NCBI RefSeq assembly: GCF_016583985.1
Contig: NZ_NRSD01000004.1
Location: forward strand, 62,001-126,000
Origin: Thiocapsa imhoffii
GTDB taxonomy: Bacteria; Pseudomonadota; Gammaproteobacteria; Chromatiales; Chromatiaceae
Direction: 5' to 3'
Length of the DNA: 64,000 nucleotides
Positions 1 to 9,370 of the stretch are shown in pieces. Below the pieces are notes generated by a model. That model was not told where the DNA came from, searched no databases, and saw nothing but the letters and a program-made list of their open reading frames with translations. The number at the start of each line of letters is the position of its first letter. The stretch's first letter is position 1. The translations under genes were made by a program, and so were the position numbers.

Positions 1-663
1 GACGAGGCGGTCGAGGTCGACCTGCTCGGCGACGCGCACGGCGATCCGTTCGATCCATTCTTCTGATGCGTCGAGTTCGGTGCTTGGCATCAAGCCAAGG
101 TGTCGCTCGGTGATCTCGAGTTCATCGTCGCGATGCAGGACACCCAGGACAGGGATGTCGCTGTGATACTCCAACGCCGCGATGAGATTGCCGGCATGTC
201 GCGCCCCGCCGGTTTTGTTGAGGATGACCCCAGCGAGGTTCAAGGCGGGGTCAAAGGCGCGAAATCCCAACAAGAGTGGGACGATCCCGCGTCCCATCCC
301 ATGACAATTAATCACCAGCACCACCGGCGAGTGCAGTAACTTTGCCAGTTCCGCGTTGCTGTGTCGGCCCGCGGGATCAAGACTGTCAAAGAGCCCGACA
401 TTTCCTTCGATCAGACCGATGTCGGAGGAAGCCAACTCACGACCGAAGGCCTCCGTGATTTCGGCATCGGCCATGGTGTGAAAGTCTAGGTTGAAGCAAG
501 ACCTTGACGCCGCCTGAGTGAGCCAGAGAGGATCGATGTAATCCGGACCCTTCTTAAAGGGCTGAACACGGAATCCGCGATTGCGCCAGGCACGGGCAAG
601 GCCCAGCGAGAGGGTCGTCTTACCCGATGATTTCTGCGTCGCCGAGATATACAGATGCGACAT
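1..663 (-). CDS. dsrN: DsrN, cobyrinic acid a,c-diamide synthase-like amidase (3' part cut by window edge)
   Basis: The minus-strand frame opens with ATG at 663 and stays open to base 1, so 221 codons are visible and the C-terminus lies outside the window. The first residues (MSHLYISATQKSSGKTTLSL) carry a P-loop with GKTT, as in dethiobiotin synthetase/CbiA-type ATP-dependent amidases. LIEGNVGLFDS around residue 85 and the GVILNKTGG and LGVLHRDDELEITERHLGL segments are typical of CobB/CbiA. In purple sulfur bacteria DsrN amidates the sirohaem of the sulfite reductase DsrAB. It follows dsrP by 104 bp and is the last dsr gene in view. Confidence 0.93.
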   Translation of the reverse strand, partial: MSHLYISATQKSSGKTTLSLGLARAWRNRGFRVQPFKKGPDYIDPLWLTQAASRSCFNLDFHTMADAEITEAFGRELASSDIGLIEGNVGLFDSLDPAGRHSNAELAKLLHSPVVLVINCHGMGRGIVPLLLGFRAFDPALNLAGVILNKTGGARHAGNLIAALEYHSDIPVLGVLHRDDELEITERHLGLMPSTELDASEEWIERIAVRVAEQVDLDRLV

Positions 664-767
664 CGTGTCTTACGCCTACCTCGCACGCTCTCGGGACAGG
701 ACCCGCACGACGGCTGGGGCCGACTTAAAAGAGACTCAGTCAGCCCAAACAGCCGCTCATTCAGGAA

Positions 768-2018
768 CTAGGCCTGCGCGCCGACCGCTGCGCGACCGCT
801 GGCCTCCTCGTCGGGTGGCATGACCTCGTCGGCCAACGATTCGGGGAGAAACTGCAACACGCGAACCCCCACCGCGGTCACCAAGAGTGCCACCGCAACC
901 CCGCCGAAGCCAAGCAGGACTTCGGGGATCCTAGGGCTATAAGACGAGGCCGCGCCCTGAACCCCATCAAAAAATCCCGACTCTAGGATGGTTTGTCCCG
1001 GGAACATCTGAATCGGATAGGCCTGACTCCCGATGATGATGACATAGAGACTGGACAGTCCGCCCACGATGACAAGGCCACATGCCGCCGCGATCCAATT
1101 CCGATCCCGACCATGAATCGGATGATAGATGATGCCAAGTGGAATCAACCCCCCGATGAGCACCCAACCCACCCAGAACAAAAAGGTATAGATTCCGCCA
1201 TCGAGCAACAGCCAACCCACCAAATCGTAATTTTTTGCGCCGTAGAGTTTGGTCAGATGGTAAACCAGGGTGAAATAGAAGACGCTCAAGACGAATATGC
1301 CGAGCAGATTGCGCAGACGGAACAAGATCCGATTACCGATCGGTCGGTCGTCTTCTTTAAAACTGAACATCAGGACCAGCATGTAGATCGCAAGGCCATA
1401 GGCGAACGACATCACCACGAACATGGGCGCCAGAATCGCGGCATCATAGGCTTGACGGGCGACTAGAAATCCGAAGATGGCTCCAGTACCGGTCGTCAGT
1501 GCGAGTCGCCAAAAGGTTGCCACGATCCCGATCGCACGATTGTAGGGGTCACCTTTACGGTCGGCCATGCTCCACAGGTAGGCAATCACGATCGCCATGA
1601 AGCCGGTGTAGAGAAAGATATTCCAGGCAAAGATCGAACGGAAATTATAGGTCGTCATGGCGACCACGAGACGCTCGGGACGACCTAGATCAAGCACCAG
1701 GACGAGCAGGCCACCGACGAGGAGTGCCGCGGCGAGCAGACCCGAAAGACGCCCGAGCGGCTTATAGAGCGGCTTGCGGAACACGGTCCCAATCGACGCC
1801 ACGTTCAAGGCCCCAGACGCCGAGATGATCAGAAAGACGGCGAAAACATGCGGAACGCCCCAGACGACGGAGTTGCTCATTCCCGTGACCCAGTGGCCTT
1901 CGTGCTCCATGTAGGCGAAGGCCAGAGCCGCGACTCCGATCACCGAGGCGAGGATCCCAAGAAGACTCCAATAGCGTGCCGGTGGAACACGCCACTCGCG
2001 ATAGACGATTCGCTTCAT
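768..2018 (-). CDS. dsrP: DsrP, NrfD-family integral membrane subunit of DsrMKJOP
   Basis: A 416-residue very hydrophobic protein with about ten predicted membrane helices, starting MKRIVYREWRVPP. Length and helix spacing fit the NrfD/PsrC family, which exchanges electrons with the quinone pool through a partner Fe-S subunit. The partner here is DsrO, encoded 21 bp upstream. Within the DsrMKJOP complex DsrP and DsrM are the two membrane quinone modules. The C-terminal tail is acidic and cytoplasm-like. Confidence 0.96.
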   Translation of the reverse strand: MKRIVYREWRVPPARYWSLLGILASVIGVAALAFAYMEHEGHWVTGMSNSVVWGVPHVFAVFLIISASGALNVASIGTVFRKPLYKPLGRLSGLLAAALLVGGLLVLVLDLGRPERLVVAMTTYNFRSIFAWNIFLYTGFMAIVIAYLWSMADRKGDPYNRAIGIVATFWRLALTTGTGAIFGFLVARQAYDAAILAPMFVVMSFAYGLAIYMLVLMFSFKEDDRPIGNRILFRLRNLLGIFVLSVFYFTLVYHLTKLYGAKNYDLVGWLLLDGGIYTFLFWVGWVLIGGLIPLGIIYHPIHGRDRNWIAAACGLVIVGGLSSLYVIIIGSQAYPIQMFPGQTILESGFFDGVQGAASSYSPRIPEVLLGFGGVAVALLVTAVGVRVLQFLPESLADEVMPPDEEASGRAAVGAQA

Positions 2019-2039
2019 GCTCTACTCCACTGATCGCGA

Positions 2040-2837
2040 TCAGAAGCCCGCATATCGGACCCCGGTGTTGAGGGCGAGATCCTCGCGGATTTGACGGCTG
2101 GCCAACTCGGCCAAACGCATTCGAATCGGACTCTCGGGATCCTTGAGGTCGCCAAAGATAATGGCTTCATGTCCCGCGGCCTGGCAGGCATCGACACATG
2201 CGGTCGATTCCTCGCCATAATCGCGGCGGTGGACACAAAGCGTACAACTTTCCACGCACCCCTTACCCCGTGGGACGCGGGTGAGCTGGTTTGACATCAC
2301 CTCATGGACGAAACTGCGTGCCTTATAAGGACAGGCCATCATGCAATAACGACACCCGATGCAGGTATGACGGTCGACTAGAACGATGCCGTCAGCGCGC
2401 TTGAACGACGCGCCTGTCGGGCAGACATCCACACAGGGTGGATGTTCGCAATGCTGGCACATCAGTGGAAGATTGGTGACCCGACCGGTCTGATTGTCTT
2501 GCAGCTTAACCTTTCGAATCCAAACCGATTTTTGATTCTCCCAGCGGGTAGGTTGCGCACCGCTCGGCTGAGTTTGCAAATCCAGCCCATTTTCACGGTC
2601 ACAGGCCTCGATGCAGGCGGAACAGCCGTCGGCGCATTTAGCCGTATCGACCAATAACCCCCAGCGCACATCGCTCGTGACTGCCTCGGTACGCGGTCCC
2701 GCCACCGAGTGCATGATGACACCAGGGGCCACCAGGGCAGCCGTCACCCCCGCGGCCGTGGCCATGAAGGTTCTGCGGTCCGGTTGGGAGGGTCCGCACT
2801 CGGCTGGACCTGTGTTCGATTCGTGGTGATCAGTCAT
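2040..2837 (-). CDS. dsrO: DsrO, periplasmic ferredoxin-like subunit with Tat signal
   Basis: 265 residues from ATG 2837, which lies 2 bp after the dsrJ stop. A longer in-frame start at 2963 would bury the leader and run through dsrJ, so it was rejected. RRTFMATAAG near residue 22 is a twin-arginine signal, meaning export of the folded Fe-S protein. Four cysteine clusters follow (CADGCSACIEAC, CQHCEHPPCVDVC, CIGCRYCMMAC, CVESCTLC with CVDAC), as expected for a NrfC/HybA-type polyferredoxin with several [4Fe-4S] clusters. It links trihaem DsrJ to membrane DsrP on the periplasmic side. Confidence 0.96.
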   Translation of the reverse strand: MTDHHESNTGPAECGPSQPDRRTFMATAAGVTAALVAPGVIMHSVAGPRTEAVTSDVRWGLLVDTAKCADGCSACIEACDRENGLDLQTQPSGAQPTRWENQKSVWIRKVKLQDNQTGRVTNLPLMCQHCEHPPCVDVCPTGASFKRADGIVLVDRHTCIGCRYCMMACPYKARSFVHEVMSNQLTRVPRGKGCVESCTLCVHRRDYGEESTACVDACQAAGHEAIIFGDLKDPESPIRMRLAELASRQIREDLALNTGVRYAGF

Positions 2838-2839
2838 GT

Positions 2840-3313
2840 TCAGTGCTCTTTGCCATCGCTCACAGCCCGTGGGGACTGCTCCAAGCCGACAGCTTGATAG
2901 GCCGCCTTCGATGCCAGGGCCGCACCGGGTCCCTTCGGAACTGCGGCATGGCAGTCGAAGCAATTCAGATTCACAGCGGTGAAGGCGTGACAGGCCCCAC
3001 AGAATTCCTGCTTTTGATGAATCGGAACCGCTTCCCCGTCAGGTTCGTCCCGCACGTGGCAATCAACACAACCGGAGAGACTGTGCTTGCTACTGCGAAT
3101 CCCCCCGTGGACGGTCTTGTCACGCTGATGCTGGATGAATTCCATGTGTTTCCGCCGCATGATGTCGGTTGGCTCAACACAGGAATCGAGCGTCGCGGCC
3201 TGGGACCCCGCCACGACATATGTCTTCATTTCGGCCGCCAGGGCGACTTGGGCGATAAGCGCCCAAGCCAAACCAACGGCGACGAGGCCAGCTCGCACTA
3301 CGGCCTTTGCCAT
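2840..3313 (-). CDS. dsrJ: DsrJ, periplasmic trihaem cytochrome c
   Basis: 157 residues from ATG 3313, with GGAGGCG just upstream. An uncleaved-looking N-terminal hydrophobic stretch (residues 7-27) is followed by three CxxCH motifs (CVDCH, CGACH, CFDCH). Cys45 before the first motif corresponds to the unusual Cys haem ligand described for Allochromatium vinosum DsrJ (His/Cys-ligated haem). Established role: the periplasmic subunit of DsrMKJOP. It is tightly coupled to dsrO (2-bp gap) and follows dsrL by 17 bp. Confidence 0.96.
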   Translation of the reverse strand: MAKAVVRAGLVAVGLAWALIAQVALAAEMKTYVVAGSQAATLDSCVEPTDIMRRKHMEFIQHQRDKTVHGGIRSSKHSLSGCVDCHVRDEPDGEAVPIHQKQEFCGACHAFTAVNLNCFDCHAAVPKGPGAALASKAAYQAVGLEQSPRAVSDGKEH

Positions 3314-3330
3314 CGACGCCTCCTGGGTCA

Positions 3331-5295
3331 TTATTCGCCAAGACCCATCTTGATATAGCCGGTCGGACAGACATCCGCGCAAATGTGACAGCCGATACAC
3401 TTGGCATAATCGGTGTCGACATAACGGCCCGTCGTCCGACTCGCCTTGTCCACTCGGAAGACCGCGTCCTGCGGGCAGAAGATGACACAGTTGTCGCACT
3501 CGAAGCACATGCCACAGCTCATACAGCGCTTGGCTTCGTCGATGGCCTCGGCTTCCGACAAACCAATCACCCGCTCCTTGAAATGGCCGAGGACATCATC
3601 GGCACTTGGGACCTCTTCCTTGCGCAGGTTGCGGGCGTGAAAATTGAAGTGACCGAGGAAGAGTTCATCGTGCGGAATCACCTCGGCGCCCGAGCGATCC
3701 TCATAATTGTGAATCGCATAGTCGGCATCCGCGGTGCCGCGCATATCCCCAGCGGCATCGGGAACGAATGCCTTGGGCGCGAGTTTTGCCTCGGTCAATT
3801 TCTCGAGCAGATTGAAGTGATGGACGTCGACCTTGGGACGCCGCCGATGCTCGATCTGGCGCAGGTACTCATCGATCGAATCCACCGCGATCGAAGCTTG
3901 GCCAATCGCCGTGGTCAGGAGATGCGGTCGAATGATATCGCCAGCAACGAAATGCCCCGGTTTGTTGGGGACTTGATAGAACTTATCCGCGTTCATCAGG
4001 CCGCGGCCGTTATCGAACTCCTCGAGTCCATGCAGGTCACCGCCCTGCCCGATTGCCGCGACGATCAAATCGGCCGGCAGGATCCGTTCGGTGCCCTCGA
4101 CCGGGGTCGGACGCCCGTCGACCATCTGGCAATCCGAGACCCGCAAACCCGTGGCGCGACCAGTGTCTCCGAGCATGACCTCGAGCGGCATCACGCCGTC
4201 AAGGATCGTGACCCCCTCGTGAGTCGCATCATGCACTTCATGCTCCGATGCCGTCATCTTATCCCGGGTGAAGAGCGAGGTGAGTGTGACATCGGCCCCT
4301 TCGGCGGCGGCGGTCATGGCGGCGTCATGCGCCACATAGCCGTCGTGAATCACGGTTTCAGGCAGATCCTTCGGTCCTGACTTGGTGATATGACCGAGCC
4401 GGCGCGCGACGGAGACGACGTCAATCGAGGTGTCGCCACCGCCAACGCACACAACCCGCTCCGCCGTGATCTTCATCCGGCCTTCATTGAAGGCCTTGAG
4501 GAAGGCCACACCGGAGACGCAGTTTGGCGTGCCTTGCCAACCGGGCACCGGCAGACCACGACCGCTCTGACAGCCGATTGCCCAGAGGACGGCGTCGAAC
4601 TCCTTCTCGAGCTGGGCGACCTCGATGTCGACCCCAACCTTGGTGTTGAGGCGTACCTCGATCTGGCCCATGTCGAGTATGCGCTGAATCTCGGCATTCA
4701 GTTTGTCTCGGGGCACACGATAGCCGGGGATCCCGAAGAAAAACATGCCACCAAGTTCGCCATTCGCCTCGAAGATGGTGGCCGCATGCCCTTTGCGGCG
4801 CAGTTGATATGCGGCGGCTAGCCCCGCGGGTCCACCACCGATGATCGCCACACGCTTGCCGGTGTCGACCCCTGCGGCCTGAAAGCGATAGCCCCGCTCG
4901 ATCGCGGTATCGCCGATAAATTGTTCGACGGCGTTGATTCCAACGAAGTCTTCGAGTTCGTTCCGATTACAGCCATCCTGACAGGGCGCGGGGCAGACCC
5001 GGCCCATCATGGACGGGAAGGGGTTGGCATCGGTCGAACGGCGGAATGCATACTCCTGCCAATCAACATCGGCCGGTGGCTTTTCGATGCCCCGCACGAT
5101 CTGCAACCAACCCCGAATATCTTCTCCCGAGGGACAACTGCCCTGACACGGCGGCGTCTTGTGGACGTAGGTTGGGCACTTGTGCGAGGTGTCCTGCGCG
5201 AAGATCTGATTGGTCAGATCTTCCCAAGTATGGTGCCCGTCTTCGAAACGGCGCCAAGAGGGCTTCGTCTTCATCTCATCGCTTGAAGTCGCCAT
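3331..5295 (-). CDS. dsrL: DsrL, NAD(P)H:acceptor oxidoreductase of the Dsr pathway
   Basis: 654 residues from ATG 5295 (MATSSDEMK); an in-frame ATG nine bases upstream is possible. N-terminal cysteines (HKCPTY, PPCQGSCPSGEDIRGW, CPAPCQDGC) are followed by a FAD-binding GGGPAGLAAAYQLRRKGH and a second nucleotide site GGGDTSIDVVSVARRLG, as in glutamate-synthase small subunits. The C-terminus has two [4Fe-4S] ferredoxin motifs (CMSCGMCFECDNC, CIGCHICADVCP). DsrL passes electrons from sulfite-forming DsrAB to NAD+. A 148-bp gap with small hairpins separates it from dsrK, the largest gap among dsrK to dsrP. Confidence 0.96.
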   Translation of the reverse strand: MATSSDEMKTKPSWRRFEDGHHTWEDLTNQIFAQDTSHKCPTYVHKTPPCQGSCPSGEDIRGWLQIVRGIEKPPADVDWQEYAFRRSTDANPFPSMMGRVCPAPCQDGCNRNELEDFVGINAVEQFIGDTAIERGYRFQAAGVDTGKRVAIIGGGPAGLAAAYQLRRKGHAATIFEANGELGGMFFFGIPGYRVPRDKLNAEIQRILDMGQIEVRLNTKVGVDIEVAQLEKEFDAVLWAIGCQSGRGLPVPGWQGTPNCVSGVAFLKAFNEGRMKITAERVVCVGGGDTSIDVVSVARRLGHITKSGPKDLPETVIHDGYVAHDAAMTAAAEGADVTLTSLFTRDKMTASEHEVHDATHEGVTILDGVMPLEVMLGDTGRATGLRVSDCQMVDGRPTPVEGTERILPADLIVAAIGQGGDLHGLEEFDNGRGLMNADKFYQVPNKPGHFVAGDIIRPHLLTTAIGQASIAVDSIDEYLRQIEHRRRPKVDVHHFNLLEKLTEAKLAPKAFVPDAAGDMRGTADADYAIHNYEDRSGAEVIPHDELFLGHFNFHARNLRKEEVPSADDVLGHFKERVIGLSEAEAIDEAKRCMSCGMCFECDNCVIFCPQDAVFRVDKASRTTGRYVDTDYAKCIGCHICADVCPTGYIKMGLGE

Positions 5296-5443
5296 GTCGA
5301 TCACTCTCCGTATCAGTGGACCCTGAACGCTCTTCAGGGGATTCGTATCAGTGTGCCGCGGGTTGCTGTGCCGTGAATCGCCGCGGCCCCCTTGGAATCG
5401 AGGGTGCGATCCCGCGCCTCGGCATCATCGCTGGATGATGGCG

Positions 5444-6976
5444 TCAGGCCGCTTCATCGGCCTCATCCTCCTCGTCGTCCTCGTTCTGGCCACTGAGAAC
5501 GATCGCATTGGAAACCAATTGATGGAGGCTGACGATTTGATCCATTTCCATGCCGTAATAGGGCAGCACCTTGGTGAACTGACTCTTGCAGATGGCACAG
5601 ATCGCTGCCATGTGCGTCACGCCCTTTTCCTGCATCACATTATTGAGCGCCTCGACACGAGGCTTGGCTCCCTTCACCCGTAACTCCATCAGGTCATCGG
5701 TGAGCAAGCCGCCACCACCGCCACAACAGAAGGTCCGATCACGAATGGTGTCTTCATCCATGTCGTAGAAATGGTTACAGGTTGCGCGAATGATCGCGCG
5801 CGGGATATCGAACTGACCGCCTGGAGTGTCGCCCATGCGCGAGGCTCGCGCGACGTTGCAGCTATCATGGTAGGTCAAGACCTTGTCGTCATTCTCACTC
5901 TTGTCGAAGGTCAACTGGCCCCGTTGGATCAAATCGTAGGTGAACTCACAGATGTGCTGTGGGACCGGGTAGCGTGGATCCAGAAAATCCCAGGGGCCGG
6001 CCAGCGTATTGAGGAAGCTGTAGGCAACACGCCAGGCGTGGCCACATTCACCGAAGACGATCCGCTTCACCTTCAGCTTGATCGCCGCTTCACGAATCCG
6101 CTGCGCGACCCGTCGCATGTTTTCGTAGGAACCGATAAACATGCCGAAATTCGCAGCTTCCGAGGCATGCGAACTGAGCGTCCAGGTAACACCCGCCTCG
6201 TGGAACACCTTGCCATAGCCGATCAACCCATCGACGTGTGGTTCGGCGAAAAAATCCGCCGATGGCGTCACCAGCAAGATTTCGGCGCCCTCTTCGTCTA
6301 GCGGATAGCGCACCTGCACGCCGGTGTCGTCGAAGACGTCTTCCTCGAGACCCTCCAGCGTATCGGCAAGTGCCGGGCCCGGCAGACCCAAGTTATTACC
6401 GATTTTATAGACCTTGCCGATAATCTCGTTACAGTATTTCTGACCGACCCCGATGCTGTCCATGATCTCGCGCGCCGCCATCGAGATCTCGGCCGTATCG
6501 ATCCCATAGGGGCAGAACACCGAACAACGCCGACACTGCGAACACTGATGGAAATAGCTGTACCAGTCGTCTAGGACTTCCTTGGTGAAATCCTCAGCCC
6601 CCACGAGTTTTGGAAAGAACCGCCCAGCGAGCGTAAAGTACCGACGATAGACCTTGCGCATCAGATCCTGGCGACCAACAGGCATGTTTTTCGGATCTTT
6701 CGTGCCGAGGTAATAATGACACTTGTCGGTACAGGAGCCGCACTTCACGCAGGAATCGAGATAGACGCGCAGTGAGCGGTAGCGACCAAGCAGATCGCCC
6801 ATTTTCTCGAGCGCGCGCTCCTGCCAATCATCCACCAGTTCGCCTGGGTACCCGAGCGGGTTCTGAATCTCGGGTTTGGCCACGAAGGGCATGCTGTGTG
6901 CCATTGTGTCAGGCATGACTGCCGGCACGTCGATGTACTGACTCAGTTCGGGGACTTCAAACGTTGCCTTAGCCAT
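5444..6976 (-). CDS. dsrK: DsrK, HdrD-like catalytic Fe-S subunit of DsrMKJOP
   Basis: 510 residues starting MAKATFEVPELSQ. Two ferredoxin motifs (CVKCGSCTDKCH near residue 75, CSQCRRCSVFCP near 145) precede the cysteine-rich CCG region (GECGHAWR, TFCCGGGGG, CAICKSQF), which in heterodisulfide-reductase-like proteins binds the special catalytic [4Fe-4S] cluster. DsrK is the cytoplasmic subunit that handles the DsrC disulfide or trisulfide. The C-terminus is a run of acidic residues (NEDDEEDEADEAA). It follows dsrM by 32 bp. Confidence 0.97.
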   Translation of the reverse strand: MAKATFEVPELSQYIDVPAVMPDTMAHSMPFVAKPEIQNPLGYPGELVDDWQERALEKMGDLLGRYRSLRVYLDSCVKCGSCTDKCHYYLGTKDPKNMPVGRQDLMRKVYRRYFTLAGRFFPKLVGAEDFTKEVLDDWYSYFHQCSQCRRCSVFCPYGIDTAEISMAAREIMDSIGVGQKYCNEIIGKVYKIGNNLGLPGPALADTLEGLEEDVFDDTGVQVRYPLDEEGAEILLVTPSADFFAEPHVDGLIGYGKVFHEAGVTWTLSSHASEAANFGMFIGSYENMRRVAQRIREAAIKLKVKRIVFGECGHAWRVAYSFLNTLAGPWDFLDPRYPVPQHICEFTYDLIQRGQLTFDKSENDDKVLTYHDSCNVARASRMGDTPGGQFDIPRAIIRATCNHFYDMDEDTIRDRTFCCGGGGGLLTDDLMELRVKGAKPRVEALNNVMQEKGVTHMAAICAICKSQFTKVLPYYGMEMDQIVSLHQLVSNAIVLSGQNEDDEEDEADEAA

Positions 6977-7008
6977 AGCTCAACCCTAGTGCGCGTAACC
7001 TGTGATAA

Positions 7009-7740
7009 CTAGTCTTGCTCAAGACGCTTCGCCCACGGGGCGATGTGTCGCTGCTCGCGCGGATTGTCGACTTGATTGCGGCTGGGACTGAAAAAGAGCC
7101 CCGGCGCATGTAACAGCTTACTGTACGGAAAGATGATCATCAGTGTTGCAACCAGAAGCAGGTGGAGGAGCAACAGAGGATCGGTCGGAAGCGGTGGTGG
7201 GTCAAACGCGTAAAGTCCAAGGAAAAAGGATTTCACGGCCACGATATCGGTGTGAAACACGAAGGTCATCAACAGACCCGTACAACCGATGGCGATCAAC
7301 AGACCCAGAATGAAGTGGTCGGAAGGCGATGAAATGTAGCGAACACGATCGACGAAGAAACGCCGCGCCCAGAGGCCGGCGAGACCGACCACCATGGCGA
7401 TGCCGCCGTAGATCCCAAAGGGCTGAACCAATTCGATCGGCAACCAGACAGGATTGATGAAGTAGCGCAGATGACGAAGCGTCACCAAGAGCAAACCGAA
7501 GTGGAAGATCCATCCAAAGATCCAGGTCCACTTATTGCCTCGGAACAGGCTTTCGAAGAGGACAACCTCGCGTGTCATCCGGAATACAACACCCGAGCGC
7601 GTGGTCGGCGCGGGCGTGGTAGGGATCTTAAGGGGGGCGGGTGTCCGAGCGTACTGAACGACCTTATAGGTCACGCCGACCAGCAAAACGATGGCAGCGA
7701 AGTAGTACAGGGAAGCATAGACCATCGTCAGGAACGACAT
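7009..7740 (-). CDS. dsrM: DsrM, NarI-like dihaem cytochrome b subunit
   Basis: 243 residues with about five membrane helices and several helix-borne histidines (WIFHFGLLL, TLRHLRYF, LLLHLLL), matching the NarI/HdrE cytochrome-b fold. Together with DsrK it forms the quinone-linked core module of DsrMKJOP. The start MSFLTMVYASLYYF gives an immediate first helix. It lies 75 bp downstream of dsrC and 32 bp upstream of dsrK. Confidence 0.95.
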   Translation of the reverse strand: MSFLTMVYASLYYFAAIVLLVGVTYKVVQYARTPAPLKIPTTPAPTTRSGVVFRMTREVVLFESLFRGNKWTWIFGWIFHFGLLLVTLRHLRYFINPVWLPIELVQPFGIYGGIAMVVGLAGLWARRFFVDRVRYISSPSDHFILGLLIAIGCTGLLMTFVFHTDIVAVKSFFLGLYAFDPPPLPTDPLLLLHLLLVATLMIIFPYSKLLHAPGLFFSPSRNQVDNPREQRHIAPWAKRLEQD

Positions 7741-7815
7741 GTACCTGTTACCTCCATGGATCCTAATGTTCCGGGGACCAAGCGGATCGAGCGAGACCCC
7801 CGGACCGAGCCCGAA

Positions 7816-8154
7816 TCAGACGCAACCGGTCGGCTTTGGCAAACCGGCGAAACGGCATGCCTGCTTGGCAGGTCCGTAAGGGAACAGGCTGTAGAGATAT
7901 TTGCTGTTACCCTTGTCCTTGCCCAGCTTCTTCCCAACCGCCTTGGTCAGGACACGAACCGCCGGCGCGATCTGATACTCTTCGTAGTATTCGCGCAGAA
8001 AGTTGATGATGTCCCAATGCTCATCGGTGAGCTCGAGATTATCCTGGGCGGCCATCACATTCGCGACGCCGGGAACCCAGTCGTTCAGATTCGCGAGATA
8101 ACCCTCTTCATCCACCGCAAACTGCTTGCCGTCGACTTCAATCGTGTCTGACAT
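7816..8154 (-). CDS. dsrC: DsrC, sulfur carrier protein with both redox cysteines
   Basis: 112 residues when started at ATG 8154. AGGAG lies 7 nt from this ATG, and only this start puts the two cysteines at positions 100 and 111, the numbering known from A. vinosum DsrC. The C-terminal arm CRFAGLPKPTGCV has the two Cys exactly ten residues apart. DsrC takes persulfide sulfur from DsrEFH and presents it to DsrAB; the resulting DsrC trisulfide or disulfide is processed by DsrMKJOP. Compare the cysteine-less paralogue at 15337. Confidence 0.97.
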   Translation of the reverse strand: MSDTIEVDGKQFAVDEEGYLANLNDWVPGVANVMAAQDNLELTDEHWDIINFLREYYEEYQIAPAVRVLTKAVGKKLGKDKGNSKYLYSLFPYGPAKQACRFAGLPKPTGCV

Positions 8155-8182
8155 CTTCATTCTCCTATCAGGTTTTCAAAAA

Positions 8183-8491
8183 CTACAGCCAGGCCTGGAC
8201 TTGATCGTGTTCCGCCGCAAGATCGACGAAACCCGCATAATCCACGACGCAGACACCCTCGATCAACCGCGTCTCGGCGAAGCCTCGTGCCTGCAGATCA
8301 GGCCCCAGCGCATACACCTTCAGTCGGCCAAGGGCTTCACTCACATGGGACTCGACACGCGTCCCCTTCAAGGCCGCGTAGATGCCGTCCTCGAACAACA
8401 GGACGGCCGCCCCATCGGTGGCGAATTTTAAACAGGATTCCAGCGCATTGCGCTCGAAAGGCGATTTGTTGACGGTGTGAAGAATACTCAT
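8183..8491 (-). CDS. dsrH: DsrH, small subunit of the DsrEFH sulfurtransferase
   Basis: 102 residues, start MSILHTVNKSPFERNALESC. Cys20 is present at the position known in A. vinosum DsrH and its TusB relatives. The protein belongs to the DsrE/F/H superfamily and forms the alpha2beta2gamma2 DsrEFH hexamer that relays persulfide sulfur to DsrC. It lies 8 bp after dsrF and 28 bp before dsrC. Confidence 0.95.
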   Translation of the reverse strand: MSILHTVNKSPFERNALESCLKFATDGAAVLLFEDGIYAALKGTRVESHVSEALGRLKVYALGPDLQARGFAETRLIEGVCVVDYAGFVDLAAEHDQVQAWL

Positions 8492-8499
8492 GGCGCCCC

Positions 8500-8910
8500 C
8501 TAGAAGCTGAAGATCGCATCCGATTCGTTCATCAACTCGCTCACCCGCGCGGAGTCGATGACTTCGACGATGTTCTCAATCTCCTCTTCGGTCTCAAAAT
8601 CCTCCCAGGCAATCTCGACAAGATCGTCAGGGGACAGACCACGCGCCTCGAGCGACGCACGATCGACATAGATCTTCTTGACCTCGTAATCACCTAGCGT
8701 TCGGTAGGTGGCCGAGAAATTCTTCACGCCGATCGCTTTGGTGTCTTGGCCCTTGGTGAGCTGGTAAACACCATCGTCAAGGAACATGACGCTCACGTCC
8801 TGATCGAACGCGGCACCGATCAAGACCACCTCAAGCGCTTCCCAGGCATAGATGGTCCCATAGGGCGCCTTGCGGTTGAGGTACATGAATTTCTTCACGA
8901 CTTCCGACAT
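8500..8910 (-). CDS. dsrF: DsrF, subunit of the DsrEFH sulfurtransferase
   Basis: 136 residues. MSEVVKKFMYLNRKAPYGTI and the ALEVVLIGAAFDQDVSVMFLDDGVY segment are characteristic of DsrF/TusC. No cysteine is visible, as expected since the transferring Cys residues sit on DsrE and DsrH. The gene sits between dsrE (12 bp upstream) and dsrH, so co-translation of the hexamer is likely. Confidence 0.95.
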   Translation of the reverse strand: MSEVVKKFMYLNRKAPYGTIYAWEALEVVLIGAAFDQDVSVMFLDDGVYQLTKGQDTKAIGVKNFSATYRTLGDYEVKKIYVDRASLEARGLSPDDLVEIAWEDFETEEEIENIVEVIDSARVSELMNESDAIFSF

Positions 8911-8922
8911 CGCAACTCTCCT

Positions 8923-9315
8923 TTAGTCGCCGAAGACGACGAGACGGTCGGCTTGAATGGCCGCCTCGACCAACTGCCCGAGTCCGGAGATGCGGAACTT
9001 GGGATGAATATTGGTGGCATCCTTGCCATTCCGGGTCGCTTCACCCTCGTCCACGATGCCGCGGCGTTGTGCCGCGGCGACGCAGACGACCAGATCGAGA
9101 TCATGTTGTTCGGCTAACTCCGCCCAGCGGTTGACGATGTGGCGATCGTCCTGAGGGGGCGTCGTCAGACGGGTCGAGTTGTTCACACCGTCGTGATAGA
9201 AGAAGACCCGAAAGATTTCGTGCCCTTTTTCCAATGCCGCCTTGGCAAACTGATACGCCGAGTCGGATGACTGGTGCTGGTAGGGTCCCTCATTGATCTG
9301 GAGTGCGAACTTCAT
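8923..9315 (-). CDS. dsrE: DsrE, catalytic subunit of the DsrEFH sulfurtransferase
   Basis: 130 residues from ATG 9315 (MKFALQINEGPYQHQSSDSA), preceded by a GAGG ribosome site. A longer open frame to 9519 overlaps dsrB and was rejected. Cys78 in LDLVVCVAAAQRRGI is at the position of the conserved active-site cysteine of A. vinosum DsrE that carries persulfide sulfur. The YHDGVNNSTRL loop is typical of the family. Confidence 0.95.
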   Translation of the reverse strand: MKFALQINEGPYQHQSSDSAYQFAKAALEKGHEIFRVFFYHDGVNNSTRLTTPPQDDRHIVNRWAELAEQHDLDLVVCVAAAQRRGIVDEGEATRNGKDATNIHPKFRISGLGQLVEAAIQADRLVVFGD

Positions 9316-9370
9316 GTCGACCTCTCGACTGATGGCATGATCTCTGGTGAGCGTTTCGGTTGACCGCGGA

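Noticed and set aside
993..1466. Plus-strand 157-residue frame inside dsrP
   Set aside because: Antisense of a clear NrfD-family gene, with Asp/Gln-rich shadow composition.
3307..4380. 357-residue plus-strand frame across dsrL
   Set aside because: Shadow of dsrL; the FAD and Fe-S motifs are on the minus strand.
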